A model generated the notes under the pieces. The model saw only the letters and a program-made list of their open reading frames with translations. It searched no databases and had not been told where the DNA came from. From Chrysemys picta bellii (taxonomy: Eukaryota; Chordata; Testudines; Emydidae), in NCBI RefSeq assembly GCF_011386835.1, contig NC_088797.1, positions 94,994,264 through 95,058,263 on the forward strand: DNA of 64,000 bases, read 5' to 3'. A program made the translations under genes and the position numbers. Below are positions 1 to 12,990 of this stretch, piece by piece; positions within the stretch are counted from its first letter, which is position 1, and every line of letters starts with the position of its first letter.

Positions 1-260
1 AGACTGGATCCAAATAACTTTCTGGAGTATTACTGAGTCTTTACTATTAACATTTTCAGATGTCTATTAGTAATTAGCTTTGTTCCAGATCCACAGGAAA
101 AATCTACAAAAATTTATTGTTAAAATGCTGACACTTATAAAAAGTCCATTATGTGCTGGCTTCCAGTTAGTCTCAGTTAGAAGAATTCTCTTTTCAGTCA
201 GTAAGCGTATTTTATTGTATGTGATCATAGAGTAACCTTATTGAGAGAATGCACTCTAAA

Positions 261-308
261 GGGCCAAATTCTCCTCTCTTTTAGACCAATGTATTTAGAA
301 TTTGGCCC
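261..308. repeat. Ancient palindromic repeat
   Basis: The 12-bp arms GGGCCAAATTCT and AGAATTTGGCCC are a perfect inverted repeat around a 24-bp spacer. The same arm sequence recurs near 11446-11537 and, diverged, at 3928-4165, so this belongs to a dispersed fold-back family. Confidence 0.55.
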
Positions 309-1249
309 TATGTACTGTCATTACAGTGACACTTGACATAGATTAGTTAAAGGTCTGTCAGGGCTACAATCAGAAATCCATATTTCCAGGTGAGTTTAGT
401 AGAATTTGGCCATAATTACTGCCTCCAGGCTGAAACTTGGACTAAGGCGTCTCAGACAAAATTACTTTTCTTCTGAATACTCCTTCACGCTTGTTACACT
501 CTATCATGTAAATATGTGTAGTGAAACCTGCACTAAATAAGGATTAATAATCATAGCCAGTCCTTTATCTGAAGAAACCACTTTAAATGACCATACGATT
601 ATAATTTTGTTGCACCTTTTGCTATAAACCACCTGTGTCAGACTGCTGGCTTTTGCGAATCCCTAAAGTTTCTAAAGTTGACTAATTTCACTGTAAAGTG
701 TTAATTTGCATCCTATGGACTCAGCAGACTACTGATGCCCACTGTTAGGGCCTGTAGCCATTTCCTGAGTCTGTGATCTCACCAGATCTCACAAACTAAG
801 TCCTGCAAAGGGACTAGTGTGAGTGGACCCTCATGCTCCTGCATGGTCCCATTCGAATCAAGGACTATAACTATAAGGGTCCCCCCACACTAATCCCAGT
901 ACAGCGGTGGGCCATAATAGTATTCCATTTTTTTTCTTGTGTTTTGCTTCTGAGTGGTTATTCTTCCAACTCCCTCCACCCACCACCACAGTCTATCTGC
1001 TGTAACTTTACTCTCGCTGCCCTCCACCTTCCCCTCTTGCCTTTTCTCCTTCCCTCCCCTATCCATATTGCCATTCCTTCTCCTGTTTCCATGCTCCTAG
1101 TACCTCATGCCTTCCCCCTTCCCACACCGTCTCCCACTACATATAAATGGACAACTAACCAAATGAAACACATGTTTGCCACCCATCATCCTGATTGCTC
1201 TGTTGATATGCTACATCCTTCCCCCTCTCTGCCTTATCTGACTTTTCTA
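309..1249. other. No gene found; pyrimidine-rich tract
   Basis: AT-rich unique DNA to about 800, then a C/T-rich tract (about 1010-1240) that creates a 156-codon open frame at 833-1303. That frame is low in complexity and rich in Pro, Leu, Ser and His, so I do not call it a gene. Confidence 0.5.
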
Positions 1250-1365
1250 TTTAGGCTGAAGCTCTTCAGAGCAGGGGCTGTCTTTTATTGTATATTTGTA
1301 TAATGCCTGAAACAGTGAGGCCCCCATCCTGATTTGGGGCCTGGACCTACTAGAATACAAATTCA
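1250..1365 (+). repeat. Dispersed ancient repeat of the 'gcaggggctgtctttta' type
   Basis: Matches in order the pattern AGCTC..CAGAG-CAGGGGCTGTCTTTTATTGTATATTTGTATAATGCCTG, then a segment about a GGGGCCTGGACC box. The same pattern recurs at 18985-19050, 30866-30915 and 55940-56030 in the same sense, and in reverse at 6555-6640 and 22255-22345. It is an old amniote interspersed repeat that I cannot name securely. Confidence 0.4.
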
Positions 1366-3927
1366 TGTTTATCATCATTCTCTTATGTACGGAAGTCCAT
1401 CATTACAGGTCAGCAAGCAGATTAATGATTTACCAACTAGCAGATTAAAAATTATCTAAATATATTTTTGTTGATAAAGTGAAACAAGTATCAAGGATTT
1501 ATCGCACCCTGTGGGAGGTGGGGGTGGGCGGCGGCGGTAAATAACATGCTTTGAAATGCATGTAGGTATGTCTGCACCAGGTCTGTCTATGGTAAGACTT
1601 CAGTATGCATAGTAAGAGCACAGAATAGTATGCACGTAAACCAAGCATTGTCATCTTTTAAAATGGATTTTTTACTCAAATACCTGCTATGGCTATTGTT
1701 GAGCCATATTGTCATCATCCGTAGGGTTGAGTGACTGCACTGAAAGCTGAATTTGGCCCATAATCTGAGAGCACTGAGATAAATAAGGTATATCTCAAAC
1801 TCAGGCTATATCAGTGTGGCCTGTATATGATCCAAAATATAACGTATTTGTAATTTAGAAAAATAGACATCTGGCTGGATTCACTCTTAACACTTCTTAA
1901 TAGCAGTACAAGCTTGCCTAGTGCACTCATTTCAATTTAAATCTTCTCTACCGATCCGATGGATGCCACCCAGTTAGAAACAAGGCAATGCGTCGTATTG
2001 TGGATGAATGTCTGTTAAAGATAAGAGTGATGTAGGGCTAAATGTTTCTCAAAGGTACAGTGAGATAAGGAATGTAAGCTAGTCAAGAGTAGGTATGTAC
2101 CATCTCAGCACTGTTGTGGCGATTAATAATCTGGCTGAAATCTTTTTGACAGGCAACATTCACTAAAGGAATGATAATTGTTAATGACCTTTTGTAACAC
2201 TATAAGGGAAGCAGTGAAGTTAGGAAGACTCGCTTAAAAGTTGCATGAACAACTCTATGCCTTAGTCAGTGTAATCCAAGGGGACAAATGTTAATTGGGC
2301 AACCTGTGTAGGGATGTGTAAACCCACATGTTCTCTCAGAAGAGCATAAACAACTGGTTTTGTCTAAAGATTAGACAGATGCATCTCTAAGTAGAGAAGA
2401 AATCTGAGACACTTGGGCAGCAGCACTAAGATTTTCAGGTCAGTTTTATTAAAAACAAGGCAAGGTCATAATCATAGAACTCAGGGCTACTTACCCAAAC
2501 AAGCTGTTCTTTTTTGGTTAAATAGCTAATCAAGGTTGCAAAATGGGACAGCTCATTTCTTAATTGGAGAAAATATATTAGAATAAAAAATGCCTTCGAA
2601 TCCCAGAATTAAAGGGTATTTGTTTCCCATGCATTAAAGAACAAGTTAAAATCTGACTACCAAACTTCTCATTTTAATGCCATTAGAGATATGTAATTGT
2701 CATGGAAAAATGGAAAGGGAAGCCAGAACTGGTGCTATTTCATAATAATTCGACTACGTTCCTGTGCCCTTCAACATCTTCTCCCCTCTTATTACTTAAA
2801 AATGGCTCCTAAAAAGAAGGTTTGCAGATTATTATGTGCACTAACATCTTTAATTATACTTAGAAAATAAATGAAATGGATAGTAAACATCTAAGGACAC
2901 CAGACAGTGGGGAAGGAAGATTCTTGATACCATATTTAATATTTACCAATTTAGAGAATCAGATCATAACATGCTATTTCATATCACGAGTACTATCTCA
3001 TCTTCCTTCAAATCTGCTGCTTGGTTTAGGCTACGTTCTCTATGTGTTTATATGCATCCGTATGCAGCAGTGAAAACCTTTCTAGGGCAAACAACTCTTT
3101 CAAGGCACATTCAGGAATCATATGCAGACTTAACCTGTATATAGGTCACATGAGTCAGCTCTGATAGCACTTATCAAATATTTTATTTTTTTCTTTTCTA
3201 CCATCCATTTTTCTTCTTTCTCCCATTTCCCTCTTTTTCTTCCAACTTTTGCTCTTCTTCCTCTCTCTGCCCTTTCCCTTTCTTCCATTACTGACAAAAT
3301 ATGCAATATTCAGAGGAGAGAGAACAAAGACCAGAAAGGATCCAAGCAAGAGGTGAATGCATTAATATAACATATGCACGCCAACAATTTATAGTTAATC
3401 TCATAATCTGAGCCCTGCATTGAAAATCTTATGGAAAAATGGAAAAAGAAGTTGCTTAGGAAGATAGTAAACCTATTAGAACTGCGTGAATATTGCACAC
3501 ACACAAAAAGCTGTGATTAATCACTCCAATTTATAAATTAATTTTGCATTAGCCTTGCTTATACAGCTTGTATTCACTTTTCATGAACATTCATTCCCAG
3601 AAAGTGAATTTCAAATCTATGTACATGACTATTCACAGGAAACAGATTTTACATTCACGCATGCAAATTCATTCATTCTAGGAGAACTTGTACCCTTAGC
3701 CATTCAGGGCACAGCGGCAGTCATCATATGTACCTTATCTGACCCAATCAGAGCAAAACACTACAGCTAAAATAGTGAAGTGAATATCAAACACTTGAAT
3801 ATGCACCCACAACTTTTTCTCAGAATTTTTGTCCTGACAAAACACTATCTAAATCCCTTTGTTACTCATTCTGTGTCTCCTGGAATTTACCTTTCCTTCT
3901 GTATTATTTGACATATGTAGAAACTAT
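1366..3927. other. No gene found; AT-rich unique DNA
   Basis: No exon with convincing splice sites and coding bias on either strand. A polypyrimidine block at 3180-3290 produces a Lys/Arg-rich minus-strand frame that is simple sequence. Confidence 0.5.
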
Positions 3928-4165
3928 GGGCCAGATTCTGACTGCCATTATACTGCTGTAAATCTGGACTAACTTCTTGGGCCTGATTCTCAGTTACGCC
4001 CAGGCCCTTTTATGCTGTTTTTGCGGTGCAAAGGGGCCTTAATTTACTCCCACTTCAAGGCCCCCTTTACACTTCCAAGCGGGCTTAGTATAAATGAGAA
4101 TAAGGGCAATCGACTTTAACAGAGTTACTGCAGCTTTACCCTGGGGGGGAGCAGAATCCAGCCCT
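3928..4165. repeat. Diverged palindromic (fold-back) repeat
   Basis: The ends GGGCCAGATTCTG and CAGAATCCAGCCCT are near-inverted copies, and the inside contains further short inverted segments of the 'gggcctgattctcagtta' type. It is an old MITE-like repeat of a family common in turtles and birds. Confidence 0.45.
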
Positions 4166-6554
4166 ATGTCTGTTTCTCCATCATGGATCAAATATCTAAT
4201 GAGAAGCCCAAAAGTTTGAGAATCATCCAAAATCTGCAATGGGTGAAGTAGCTATTTTCTGAAGCATTATTAACCAGAAACTCTGCACTGGAGATTGAAG
4301 AGATGAACTGGAAAAGAAAAAACAAGGGACTCTCTCTAATGTCCATAACTTAGACTAATATCCTCTAAAACACAAAAGCTGTTGCAATATCACTGTATCA
4401 CTGAATTGTACTGTTTCATAAATGATTTTTTTACTGTGGAAGGACAGATGGACGGAGAGATGTAGTGAATGCCTCATTGGCTATGTGCCATTTTTTAAAA
4501 GGTTGGTGGCTCATGTGATGTGCAGAGGCCAGTTGCTAGGTTGCAGTGGATTTGGTTGCCTTCCTACCATTAGGAGAGGGATCTCCTGATGAGGTGAGAC
4601 ACTGAGGCAGTGTCCTTTGAGCAAACTTGCCCTCTTCTTTCTGTTGGCTGAGCAGATACAGTGAGGAAGATGCTGTTACTAACTATTTTTTCCTATACAG
4701 GGATCTTGAAGACAACTGTAAAAGTAATTGAAAGGCTATTTATTTTGCCAGATTAGAGCCTAACATATTAACTTGAGAACGAGATCACTAAGCAGTGACT
4801 CCTCTTCTGGACACACAGAAGAGCTGAGAGTTTTCTCATACATCAGCAGAATTTCTGCTACCTTTTCCCCCTGGAGCCTCATGTGAACTCATTATAAGGC
4901 AAACTCATTTTAATGCCTGAGTGGAAATTAGCCAAGAAAGGTTCCAAAGTGCAAACTCTCTAGTGATCTCTTCCCTTAACCCTTCCTCCCCTCCTCCAAA
5001 TCTGAGAACAAGACTCACGATGTACGCATTATTTGTATTACCACAGCCCCCAGTGGGACCAGTTGGGATCAGGGTCATGTCATATGCTAGATTCCGTAAA
5101 AACACTGGGAAGACACTTCCTGCACCAAAAAGCTTAGTGTCTTGATTAAGCTAAGATGCAATAGATCAGAGCACAGAGAGAAGTAGGAATGGTGGAGGGA
5201 AGGACAGGGGGTCACACAGCTGCATGCCTCATTACTGTTTTTCAAGACTTTGCTTGCAGAGTCCACAACCCAAAGAAATTCAGTTGTATAGCATCATTAG
5301 CAAAATTAACACTGGATTTGTTTAATGACAGACGTTTTCTAACTGGAGAATCAAATTGCCATAATGCCAAAATAAACGTGCAGTGGACAGAGGCAGAAAC
5401 ACCTGGCATAGACATAATTTAAGTTACTTATTAGTTTACTGGATATACCATGTGAAGAATTTGCTGGGGAAAACTAAGTCAGTGAAAGGAATTTGGCATT
5501 TTCTTCTGAAAGTGATTCTATTTTGTTATAGGTAGGGCTGGAAGCACTGCCTATTATAGAGGCTTTTCCAACACTTCCCATTATAAGACCCTGTTTCCAG
5601 TTGCTCATAACTTTACAAAACTTTAACTATTTGTGCTGAATTTTTCCATGCCTGTTGTCAATCTGAGGCTGAATTTTCTTGGAAACTTTCAGCCAAAATG
5701 GTCCACCTGTTTGTGAGAAAGAAGCTAAGGAAATATACATTGTTTAGCCCATATTAAAAAATTCTTGAGACTGTTTCAGAAATGCTCTAGTACCTCCATG
5801 CTTTGGAGGAGGGACTTGACATTTGACAGGGGATCGCCTGTGTGTCAAGGACATGCCTATTGCCAACCACAGGAAAATCCTCGCATATCTGGTCAAGTTA
5901 TAAGCCTTTGAAAAAATTGCAGTTTGCACATGTTCAATAAAAACATCAATATTAACAGCTAAAATCTACAAAGATTCTATCCTCACTGAGCATGCTCCAT
6001 CCTCTCCTAGCCTAGTGCTGACCAGACTGCACATGTGCCATCCCCACAGAGTGACTGAACATGCTACAGCCCAGGGTTATGAGAGCTCAGAGGGACTTTA
6101 GCTGTAATGACTCCTCAGCTGGGATGGGGATTGCGAGTTAGTTGGCTGGGGGGGATGACACGGAGGTTCGAACTAGATTCGAACTGACAAGGTCTGTGGT
6201 CTCTACTCTTGCAAGAGTGACCTTATACTTGTACTAGCTTGTACATTTTAAACTCCCATAGGAATGTTTGTGGCAGAGCTACCTAATCCTGTGGCTGCTC
6301 ATAAAAACTCTTGCAATGACGCCTGAGACTTCTTGTTAGATTTTTGTGAGCAAAGATAACCATTACTATATAACCAAACTACAGATCCTTCAGATGTTCA
6401 GTTTGACACAGGGGCTATTTTTTATGTTGGGGTAAGGGATCTGACAAATTAATGAGACTGGAAGCCACTGTGAATTAGGAAGGGAAGCTGACCAGTTACA
6501 GGGGATGTAATTTCCACCACAACTGGAGCCACTCACAGCCCTATTTTATTTTAA
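4166..6554. other. No gene found
   Basis: Unique-looking AT-rich DNA. The small frames around 4905-5422 on both strands have no recognisable domain, and no consensus splice sites pair with them. Confidence 0.5.
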
Positions 6555-6640
6555 TTAATGTGTTGTTATTATTTGTACTGTGGTAGCACCCAAAGGTGCC
6601 ATGCAAGAGGCCTATTGTTCAAGGTGCTATACAAACATGG
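6555..6640 (-). repeat. Dispersed ancient repeat, reverse copy
   Basis: Contains ATTATTTGTACTGTGGTAGC, a gap, then GGTGCTATACAAACATG, matching in reverse the same old repeat seen at 30866-30915. Confidence 0.4.
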
Positions 6641-6641
6641 A

Positions 6642-7771
6642 GGTTGACACGGTCTATTTCCAATATGATTTAAATGAAAAACCAGTGAGTGTGAGCCAAT
6701 CAGAGGGAGGAGGATGTAATAGTATACAAACATGCATTTCCATAGGCTGACAATGTGCATAGCTTGATGGCTCTGAAGCATTTAGAAATATCAGCTATCC
6801 CAATCAGACGTGAGAGAGTAAACACACATGATACAGTACCTCGGCCTCAAGTAAAGGGAGTGACAGAAAACCAGTGGACCACAACATAGAAATAACTGTT
6901 TTTTCTGGTATCCTTTACATCAAGAATTGGGGCATATATTTTGTCAGTGACCTGATTTAACTTGTGTCATCGCATGGCAGTGACATGTAGATTTAGCCTG
7001 CTCCGTGGATTGTTTTATTCCTTGAGACTGTTTTTGGAGTATGTCTTCTATTAATACAAAAATAAAACTAATGAAAAAAAAAGTCATCTTAGGCCAAATC
7101 CTACCCTGGGGTTCATGTTTACAGCTTGCACTGACTTCAAGGTTTCTCCTACTCACTAGATTGTATGATAAATGTAATTCAGTGGGAAGACTTTTAGAAT
7201 TCCGGATTTTTTTCTTAATCATAAATCAGCAGTGAACTACACACTTATTATTCAGGAGGCTGTTGGCCCAGGAATTCAGCAGTCATTACCATAGGGGTCA
7301 TATGCCTCCCCCACAGCTAATTATTTTTTCTCAATATTTGTACTTAATATACATTGTCCATTCACTGTTCACTTTTTAGTGAGTATGGAAGGTTACAAGA
7401 ATGTTTCTTAGAACTGCCAAGTTATATATTGATTCCACAATTATACTTCATTTTGGGGTTATTTCTGAAGTTTGTCTTTTTTAATACTGTTATATTTTAA
7501 ACATTCAATAAAACACTTTTCTTTTACAGTTGAACATCTAAATATGTGGTGGTACTTCAGTTTTTCATTTTCTTGATTTCCCTAATTGTTCTGGGAATCA
7601 TAAATTCACTCCTTTAGGTTGGGTTTTCATCAATTTCCCATTATGCCTTTAAACAGATGTGAACTTTTCAATTTAATTACTTGCAAATACAGAAAAAGCT
7701 TTTTGTAAAGCCTTACGCTCTTCCATCTTGCAGGAACACTACCATGAGAAAGAATTCTGCTGTACTACTGC
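6642..7771. other. No gene found
   Basis: AT-rich DNA. A short segment at 7090-7190 (ggccaaatcctaccctgggg ... actgacttcaaggttt) is probably a decayed copy of the 'gacttcaatggg' palindromic family. Confidence 0.45.
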
Positions 7772-7775
7772 AATA

Positions 7776-7968
7776 GGAGGAGGAGGAATAGCTCAGTGGT
7801 TTGAGCATTGGCCTGCTAAACCCAGGGTTGTGAGTTCAATCCTTGAAGGAGCCATTTAGGGATCTGGGGCAAAAATCTGTCTGGGGAGTGATCCTGCTTT
7901 GAGCAGGGGGTTGGACTAGATGATCTCCTGAGGTCCCTTCCAACCCTGATATTCTATGATTCTATGAC
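7776..7968 (+). repeat. tRNA-derived SINE, Cry I (turtle polIII) type
   Basis: The head has a tRNA-like A box (TAGCTCAGTGGTTTGAGC) and B box (GTTGTGAGTTCAATCC) in the correct order and spacing for internal RNA polymerase III promoters. The 3' part (GGTTGGACTAGATGATCTCC, then GGTCCCTTCCAACCC) and the terminal tandem ATTCTATG are the CR1 LINE tail. That fits retrotransposition by CR1 machinery, known for the Cry I SINEs of cryptodiran turtles. A second copy lies at 16369-16540. The start is approximate because the flanks are GA-rich. Confidence 0.88.
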
Positions 7969-8690
7969 ACATGGGAATATGATGTTTTTCTCAAGGCATT
8001 TGATGATCAATGTGATTAAATTATTACTTTTTTTCCATTCACTGATGCAAACCAATTTCATCACTGAGATACCCTGACAATGATCCAAATGTTCTTCTTC
8101 CTTTTGTTAGCTGGGGATGGTCTAGTAATGATGTGAACTGTAAAGGGAACATGACCTAGAAAAAGCTCATCTCATCATTAATTTAAGGAAGATTTTTGGT
8201 GCCCTGGCAGCCCTAGCTGTGTGGGGAGTTTAACATTATGTAGATTAAAAAGGAGTATGCTACATCATGTGCTCATATAGATAGGTTTATAAGAAAAGTA
8301 CCCAGGCCACTAAAAAGCAGTGATACTGCCAGCTCTCTCAAGTCCCAGTCCTGAAGTGAGATCTACACAGGTGGACACTTTCTTCCACAATTGTAGGATC
8401 AGAGCCTTAGGGAAGTGCTGGCAATAGTTCTGCAGGTTTATGGGAGCTTTGTTATTCATGCCTAAAATACTCCTAAATATAGCAGATACCAAGTAAGCAG
8501 TAGTCAGGGCTACAGGAAGTTGAGATGACCTGACCTAGTGCTTTTAGAAAATGTACTTGTATTTTGAGTTTCTCTCATTTTTCATCTGATGCTTTTTCAT
8601 CCCTTCTGTATGTGGAGTTGTTTTCATTCAAGTTACAAAAGGCTGAGTTGGTCAGTAATGTACTTGAGTTCTAGTAAAATGCAAAAATGC
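7969..8690. other. No gene found
   Basis: Unique-looking DNA with no supported exon or repeat boundary. Confidence 0.45.
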
Positions 8691-8699
8691 CCCTGTAAA

Positions 8700-9260
8700 G
8701 GAGTTAATTCACCACAGGAGCACCTCCATGTGGCCAGGCGTAGCACAGCAGTTGTCCCCATATGGAGCCCCCTGCCGAGGTTGCTCGCTCACTGCAGTGG
8801 TCTCTTGTCTCGCAATTTGGCCTCCGGACAAGTCATGCTTTAGTCCACCCCTTCTGAGGCAACAGAGTCCAACCAAACTACATCGGTCTCTGGGCTCCAT
8901 AGTACATATACCTCTTACTTTAGTGTGTTTCACCCCACCTTCCTTGGTGGCTTGTAGGGGAGCCTAGGTGATCCCTGTACTCTGAGTTCCAGCTCAGGGA
9001 CCCTGTAGCTGGCAGCCAAGGTCTACTCTGTCAGACTCCTTGCTGCCTCCCTGGACAGCTTCTTACTTCTTCTATCCCCCAGCAAGTAACTACAGACTCT
9101 CTCCCTGCAGCCTCTTTCTACTACAAACTTCATGGCTTTATAGTCAGCACCCAGGCCCTCCTCAGTAGGCTTCATTATCAATTAGGTCTGGCTTTTTCTC
9201 TTTTGCAGGGGCTGCTCACATTAACCCCATCAGGGCCTGTGTGGGGTGCACTCCCCATCA
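8700..9260 (-). mobile_element. Probable LTR of a retrotransposon, minus strand
   Basis: Read in reverse it begins TGATGGGGAGTGCACCCCAC at 9260, has a TATA-like box (CTATAAAGCC) about 120 nt in, and continues as a GC-balanced block unlike the AT-rich flanks. These are features of a solo LTR of the kind abundant in turtle genomes. I could not find a matching target-site duplication, so the left end near 8700 is approximate and the copy may be truncated. No internal gag or pol sequence adjoins it. Confidence 0.45.
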
Positions 9261-9261
9261 T

Positions 9262-11445
9262 AACCCTCTTAATAAGACAAGGGGTGTCTCTTTTAAAACA
9301 GAAATAATTCTTAGGAAGATTCTCAATGCTTTCTTCTTATTCTCCAGTACTGTAATTAGCTCGACTCATTGTTGTTTGTTACAATGTGCAAGATTTGTTT
9401 ACAAAAAAATCAGACATGAAAAGGCAGAACAGATTGTTTCCCCTCATTCGCTCATACTTACATACCCAAACAAATCATTTGGTATGTTTAATGCAGTATG
9501 AGTCCTTCCAATGAGCAACATCCATTACGTACGATGATATTAAATTGCCACTATGACTATTATTTCCACTTCCTGTACATCTCAATTGTTAGGTATACCA
9601 CTGAAATCATGATCTCTGTAAAATTATGATAGCCACATCATCAGCTAAAAGACTCTGTTGATTTTTCTCAATAGAAAACATCCTTGGTCTTTGATAGATT
9701 TAAGGCAGTAATGGAGCAGCATCTCCAAATATAGGAGAGAAAAGAGTTCGACACAAAGGAAAACCAAAAAAGATGAAACCCATTGGTTCTTGAAATGACT
9801 GCTGCTTTTGATGAATATTGGTTTAATAATGATGGGGTTCGACATTACTGAGGCACCAAAAAGTCACCAGACAAACCACAGATACCTCAAAGAGAGAGTA
9901 AAAAATGTGGCCAATGACATCAATGAGTGAAGGCATCTCTATTATAGCAATGCCTTTCATGCTATTAGAGATCATATTTCTGTGTCACCTCTGCATCTAG
10001 GAGTCATTAAGGCCATAAAATATTGTTCTGAAACAATCTTTGAAATAAAAGGTATCAGTGCAGGAGGAGCTGATTTTACAAAATGCTGAATGAAACTCTG
10101 TTTTCTCTAGGTAAATGTGTGGTTTCACATCTCTTGTCCCTTTATAGACATTATTTTAGTTAGGTGGTCATAATAAAGGGTGAGCATATACTTTGTTCAG
10201 AATAAAGTTTGTCTGTATATTAACAGGTGGAGGGTGCTGCTGTCTTTCCCTGAAGTGTCAAACAATAAGCTACAGGCCAACCTTTTTCCATTCATAACCT
10301 TAAAATTCCCATTATTTCAATAATTCTCTATTTCTCAACAATACCAGTCTATACAGTATCAAATAAAAACCCTCAGTGGATGCTATCCCATCTATCCCTA
10401 ACCTATCTGCCTATTACAAATTATATGAAAAAAAGTAATGCATAGTTAAAGTTTGTTTTAAGAAATTTTCTCACTCTCCTGTAACTAAAATACTTTAAAA
10501 GAAACCAATCATCTGTGCAGGTGACTAGTCAATAACAAATTATGCCATTCATATCCATAACAAGTAAGATTTTAGGAAACACATGCTATTAGGTACAAGA
10601 GAATACTTTGATGTGCTAGTCACTTTCAATCAATATAAAACAATATAAAGTATTAAATACCCTATGAATAAGAAACATTGTAAGGAAGAAACAGACAGGC
10701 AAACAGTGAATTCACATATAAAATATATGATTGACTTTCCTTGTTCCAGAAATCTGTATAAGCCTAAATTTTCCCTTGTATGTTAAGAAATGAGTGTAGG
10801 ACTAAACTGTTGCACCTCAAGTCATCATCTGATTAGAAGAACCATTCAAACAAAAGGAAAGTCACTGCCTCTGTCATCCCCACAGCTTTTTGTTTTTCCA
10901 CATAACCTCATTCTCATGGCAGGCACTCTTATAATAAAAGGCACAAGTAGAAACAAATCTATGATTATTGTATCAATACCAGACTGATTTCTTTGTGATA
11001 TTTTCCCAAAACAACAGGACAATATACTTCTGTGTGCACGCAACTTTACCATCCACTAGGAACCAGCATAAACTTCTAGTAGGTCGCATCAAAGGCTCCT
11101 CTTTTCCAACAAGAATAAGGCCACATTTCATGAGAAATCTTTGAAACCTGAGTGTTATTTTAATTCTGTTTGTTGAACCTCTTTCAATAACATTTACTTT
11201 TCTTTGCCACATATACCAGCACTAATCTGAGTTATAACCAGAGCCTAAGAAAACTAGAATAACTCTATCTTTTCCTGCATTGAGTGAATGGATTTAGAGA
11301 TTTTTCTGTAATAATTTCCAATCTCACTCCTGCTGTGGTAGGCATTATAGCAGAGACATATTTACTAAACAGAAAGGTGTCTTCCTTTGTTCTTACTCCA
11401 TGTTCATTAACACCAAACTGCATTCACATGTGACCATGACTGTAA
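9262..11445. other. No gene found
   Basis: AT-rich unique DNA. The open frames near 10790-11212 lie on both strands over the same bases and show no domain. Confidence 0.45.
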
Positions 11446-11537
11446 TTGGCCAAATTCTGCCTTCAGATATATGTTTACAACTCCCATTAAAATCAATCAG
11501 AGTTGCATCCATGTACTTTAAGAGAGAATTTGGCTAA
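11446..11537. repeat. Ancient palindromic repeat
   Basis: Arms TTGGCCAAATTCT and AGAGAATTTGGCTAA are inverted copies. Same family as 261-308. Confidence 0.5.
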
Positions 11538-11832
11538 TTGGTCTTAATTTTTTTCCCTTTGATTGAACCATTCCTGACCTGACTACTTCTTTACAACTCC
11601 AGTACAACCATAAGTACCATTACCTGCATCATTTAATAATAAGCAGCCAAAGTTCCAATACTGGTCTTTTAGGAGTTCAAGAGAAACTTCATTCAAGCAT
11701 TTTAAAAGTTTGAAGTCTGATTCCCCTGGCTAATAATATGTCTTTCTATATACTCCAAATATTTTCATATATAGTTCAAAATGTATAACTTTATCACAAA
11801 ACTCTTAGAAAATCTCAGACCTAGCTGGAGGG

Positions 11833-12037
11833 TGTGGTGTTTAGATGCTGCATGTGATTATTAGAACTGGGAGCACTGGCTGTTGGGAGTCTGAAAGGAC
11901 AGGAAACAGGAAGGAGGGGGAGGAATTGAGGAGGCTGGGAGAGTTACAGAGTGTGCAGCTACAGCTTGGTAAAGAGATTTCCACTGTAAATAAAGTTCTG
12001 TTGAAGTTTGTTAATACCTTGCCTGGTGGATACAACA
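11833..12037 (+). mobile_element. Short solo LTR, 205 bp, with 5-bp duplication
   Basis: The element starts TGTGGTG and ends ACAACA, obeying the TG...CA rule of LTRs. It is flanked by a perfect direct repeat GAGGG (11828-11832 and 12038-12042), the size made by LTR-element integrases. It carries a polyadenylation signal (AATAAAG, about 11989) in the plus sense. The length is small for a retrovirus and fits a Gypsy-like or terminal-repeat element in miniature. No internal region is present, so it is probably the product of LTR-LTR recombination. Confidence 0.78.
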
Positions 12038-12042
12038 GAGGG

Positions 12043-12605
12043 CATGCAATATCTCTTTTGATTCCCTGAAGACTTTCCATAAAAGACACACACCTCTGCT
12101 TTCAGGACACTTCCATTTTCTTTCCTTGCGTATGCTCGGCTTTTTCAAATAACTCTTACAACGTAGATTCTTCAGATGTTCTCCAGAGTTGGTGTTAATT
12201 CAACAGCTCTGTAAATCTTTGGTATAAATTTAGGCCCTTTGTAAATATTTTACATTGCACAAAGTCATTCCAGCAATATGAGCAATAGCAGGAAGATTTC
12301 CTAGAATGGGGTTAATTAACAATAAGTTAATTTGAATATTATTTAAAATATTAAAAGTTGTGACCATAAATGTAGCTCTCAGAGAGGTACAGCAGGGATT
12401 CTGAAATGTGTTTCATTTCAATCATCCCATTTTATTAGGAAAGTGCTGGAAGCCTCATTACTGGCTCACTTTATAACTAGATTGGACAAAGCCAGGGAGA
12501 CTATCTGGAACAACCCTACATTGGGAGAGGGAACACGCAAATCACCTAATAGTTATTTTCCATCTTTATGATAACGTTATGATTCAGATAGCTCCTTCTA
12601 TACCT
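12043..12605. other. No gene found
   Basis: AT-rich unique DNA. Confidence 0.45.
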
Positions 12606-12990
12606 GCAGCACATCAGGCTGTGATCCTGTCTGATCTCACAAACAAAGATGAGTTGAACCTAGCTAGGAAACGTCGGGAAGACCACAGGAAACACATGCT
12701 ACAGGAAGCAGGGTTGGAGACTCAGTAGCCTGCACACTGCCTTCTAAGGCAGTGCTGAATCAATGCCTCAGTGAGGTGATGAGTGCACAGCGTGACTGCA
12801 TGGAGATGTCATATTTTGGATGAGATATAAAATTTTTGACCACTTGTGTCGTTAAAGATTCCATGGCATTTTTCACAAGAGTAGAGATATTCGCCCTGGT
12901 GACTTGGCCAGTTGCAGCTGAGTAATTTATATTCTGCTTACATAAAAATCTCCCTTATTTCAGTTGGTTAAAGTATTCTTCCCTTTCAGT
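12606..12990 (+). repeat. 5S rRNA-derived SINE (5S-Deu type), decayed
   Basis: The head aligns to the internal promoter half of 5S rRNA: GTCTGATCTC, an A-rich gap, CCTAGCTAGG and a GGGAAGACC segment correspond to the A box, intermediate element and C box of 5S genes. It is followed by a body (CCATGGCATTTTTCACAAGAG ... GGTGACTTGGCC) like the central Deu region of ancient vertebrate SINEs, and a tail of L2/RTE type. Divergence is high, so this is an old copy without transcriptional capacity. The ends are approximate. Confidence 0.55.

Noticed and set aside
740..820. Possible 5S-like words (gatctcaccagatctcacaaac)
   Set aside because: Too short and without the remaining promoter boxes; unlike the convincing 5S SINE at 12606.
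833..1303. 156-codon open frame near the left edge
   Set aside because: Low-complexity C/T-rich DNA followed by an old repeat; no homology recognised.
7776..7850. tRNA gene
   Set aside because: A and B boxes are present, but the sequence does not close into a tRNA cloverleaf and continues into a CR1 tail, so it is a SINE.
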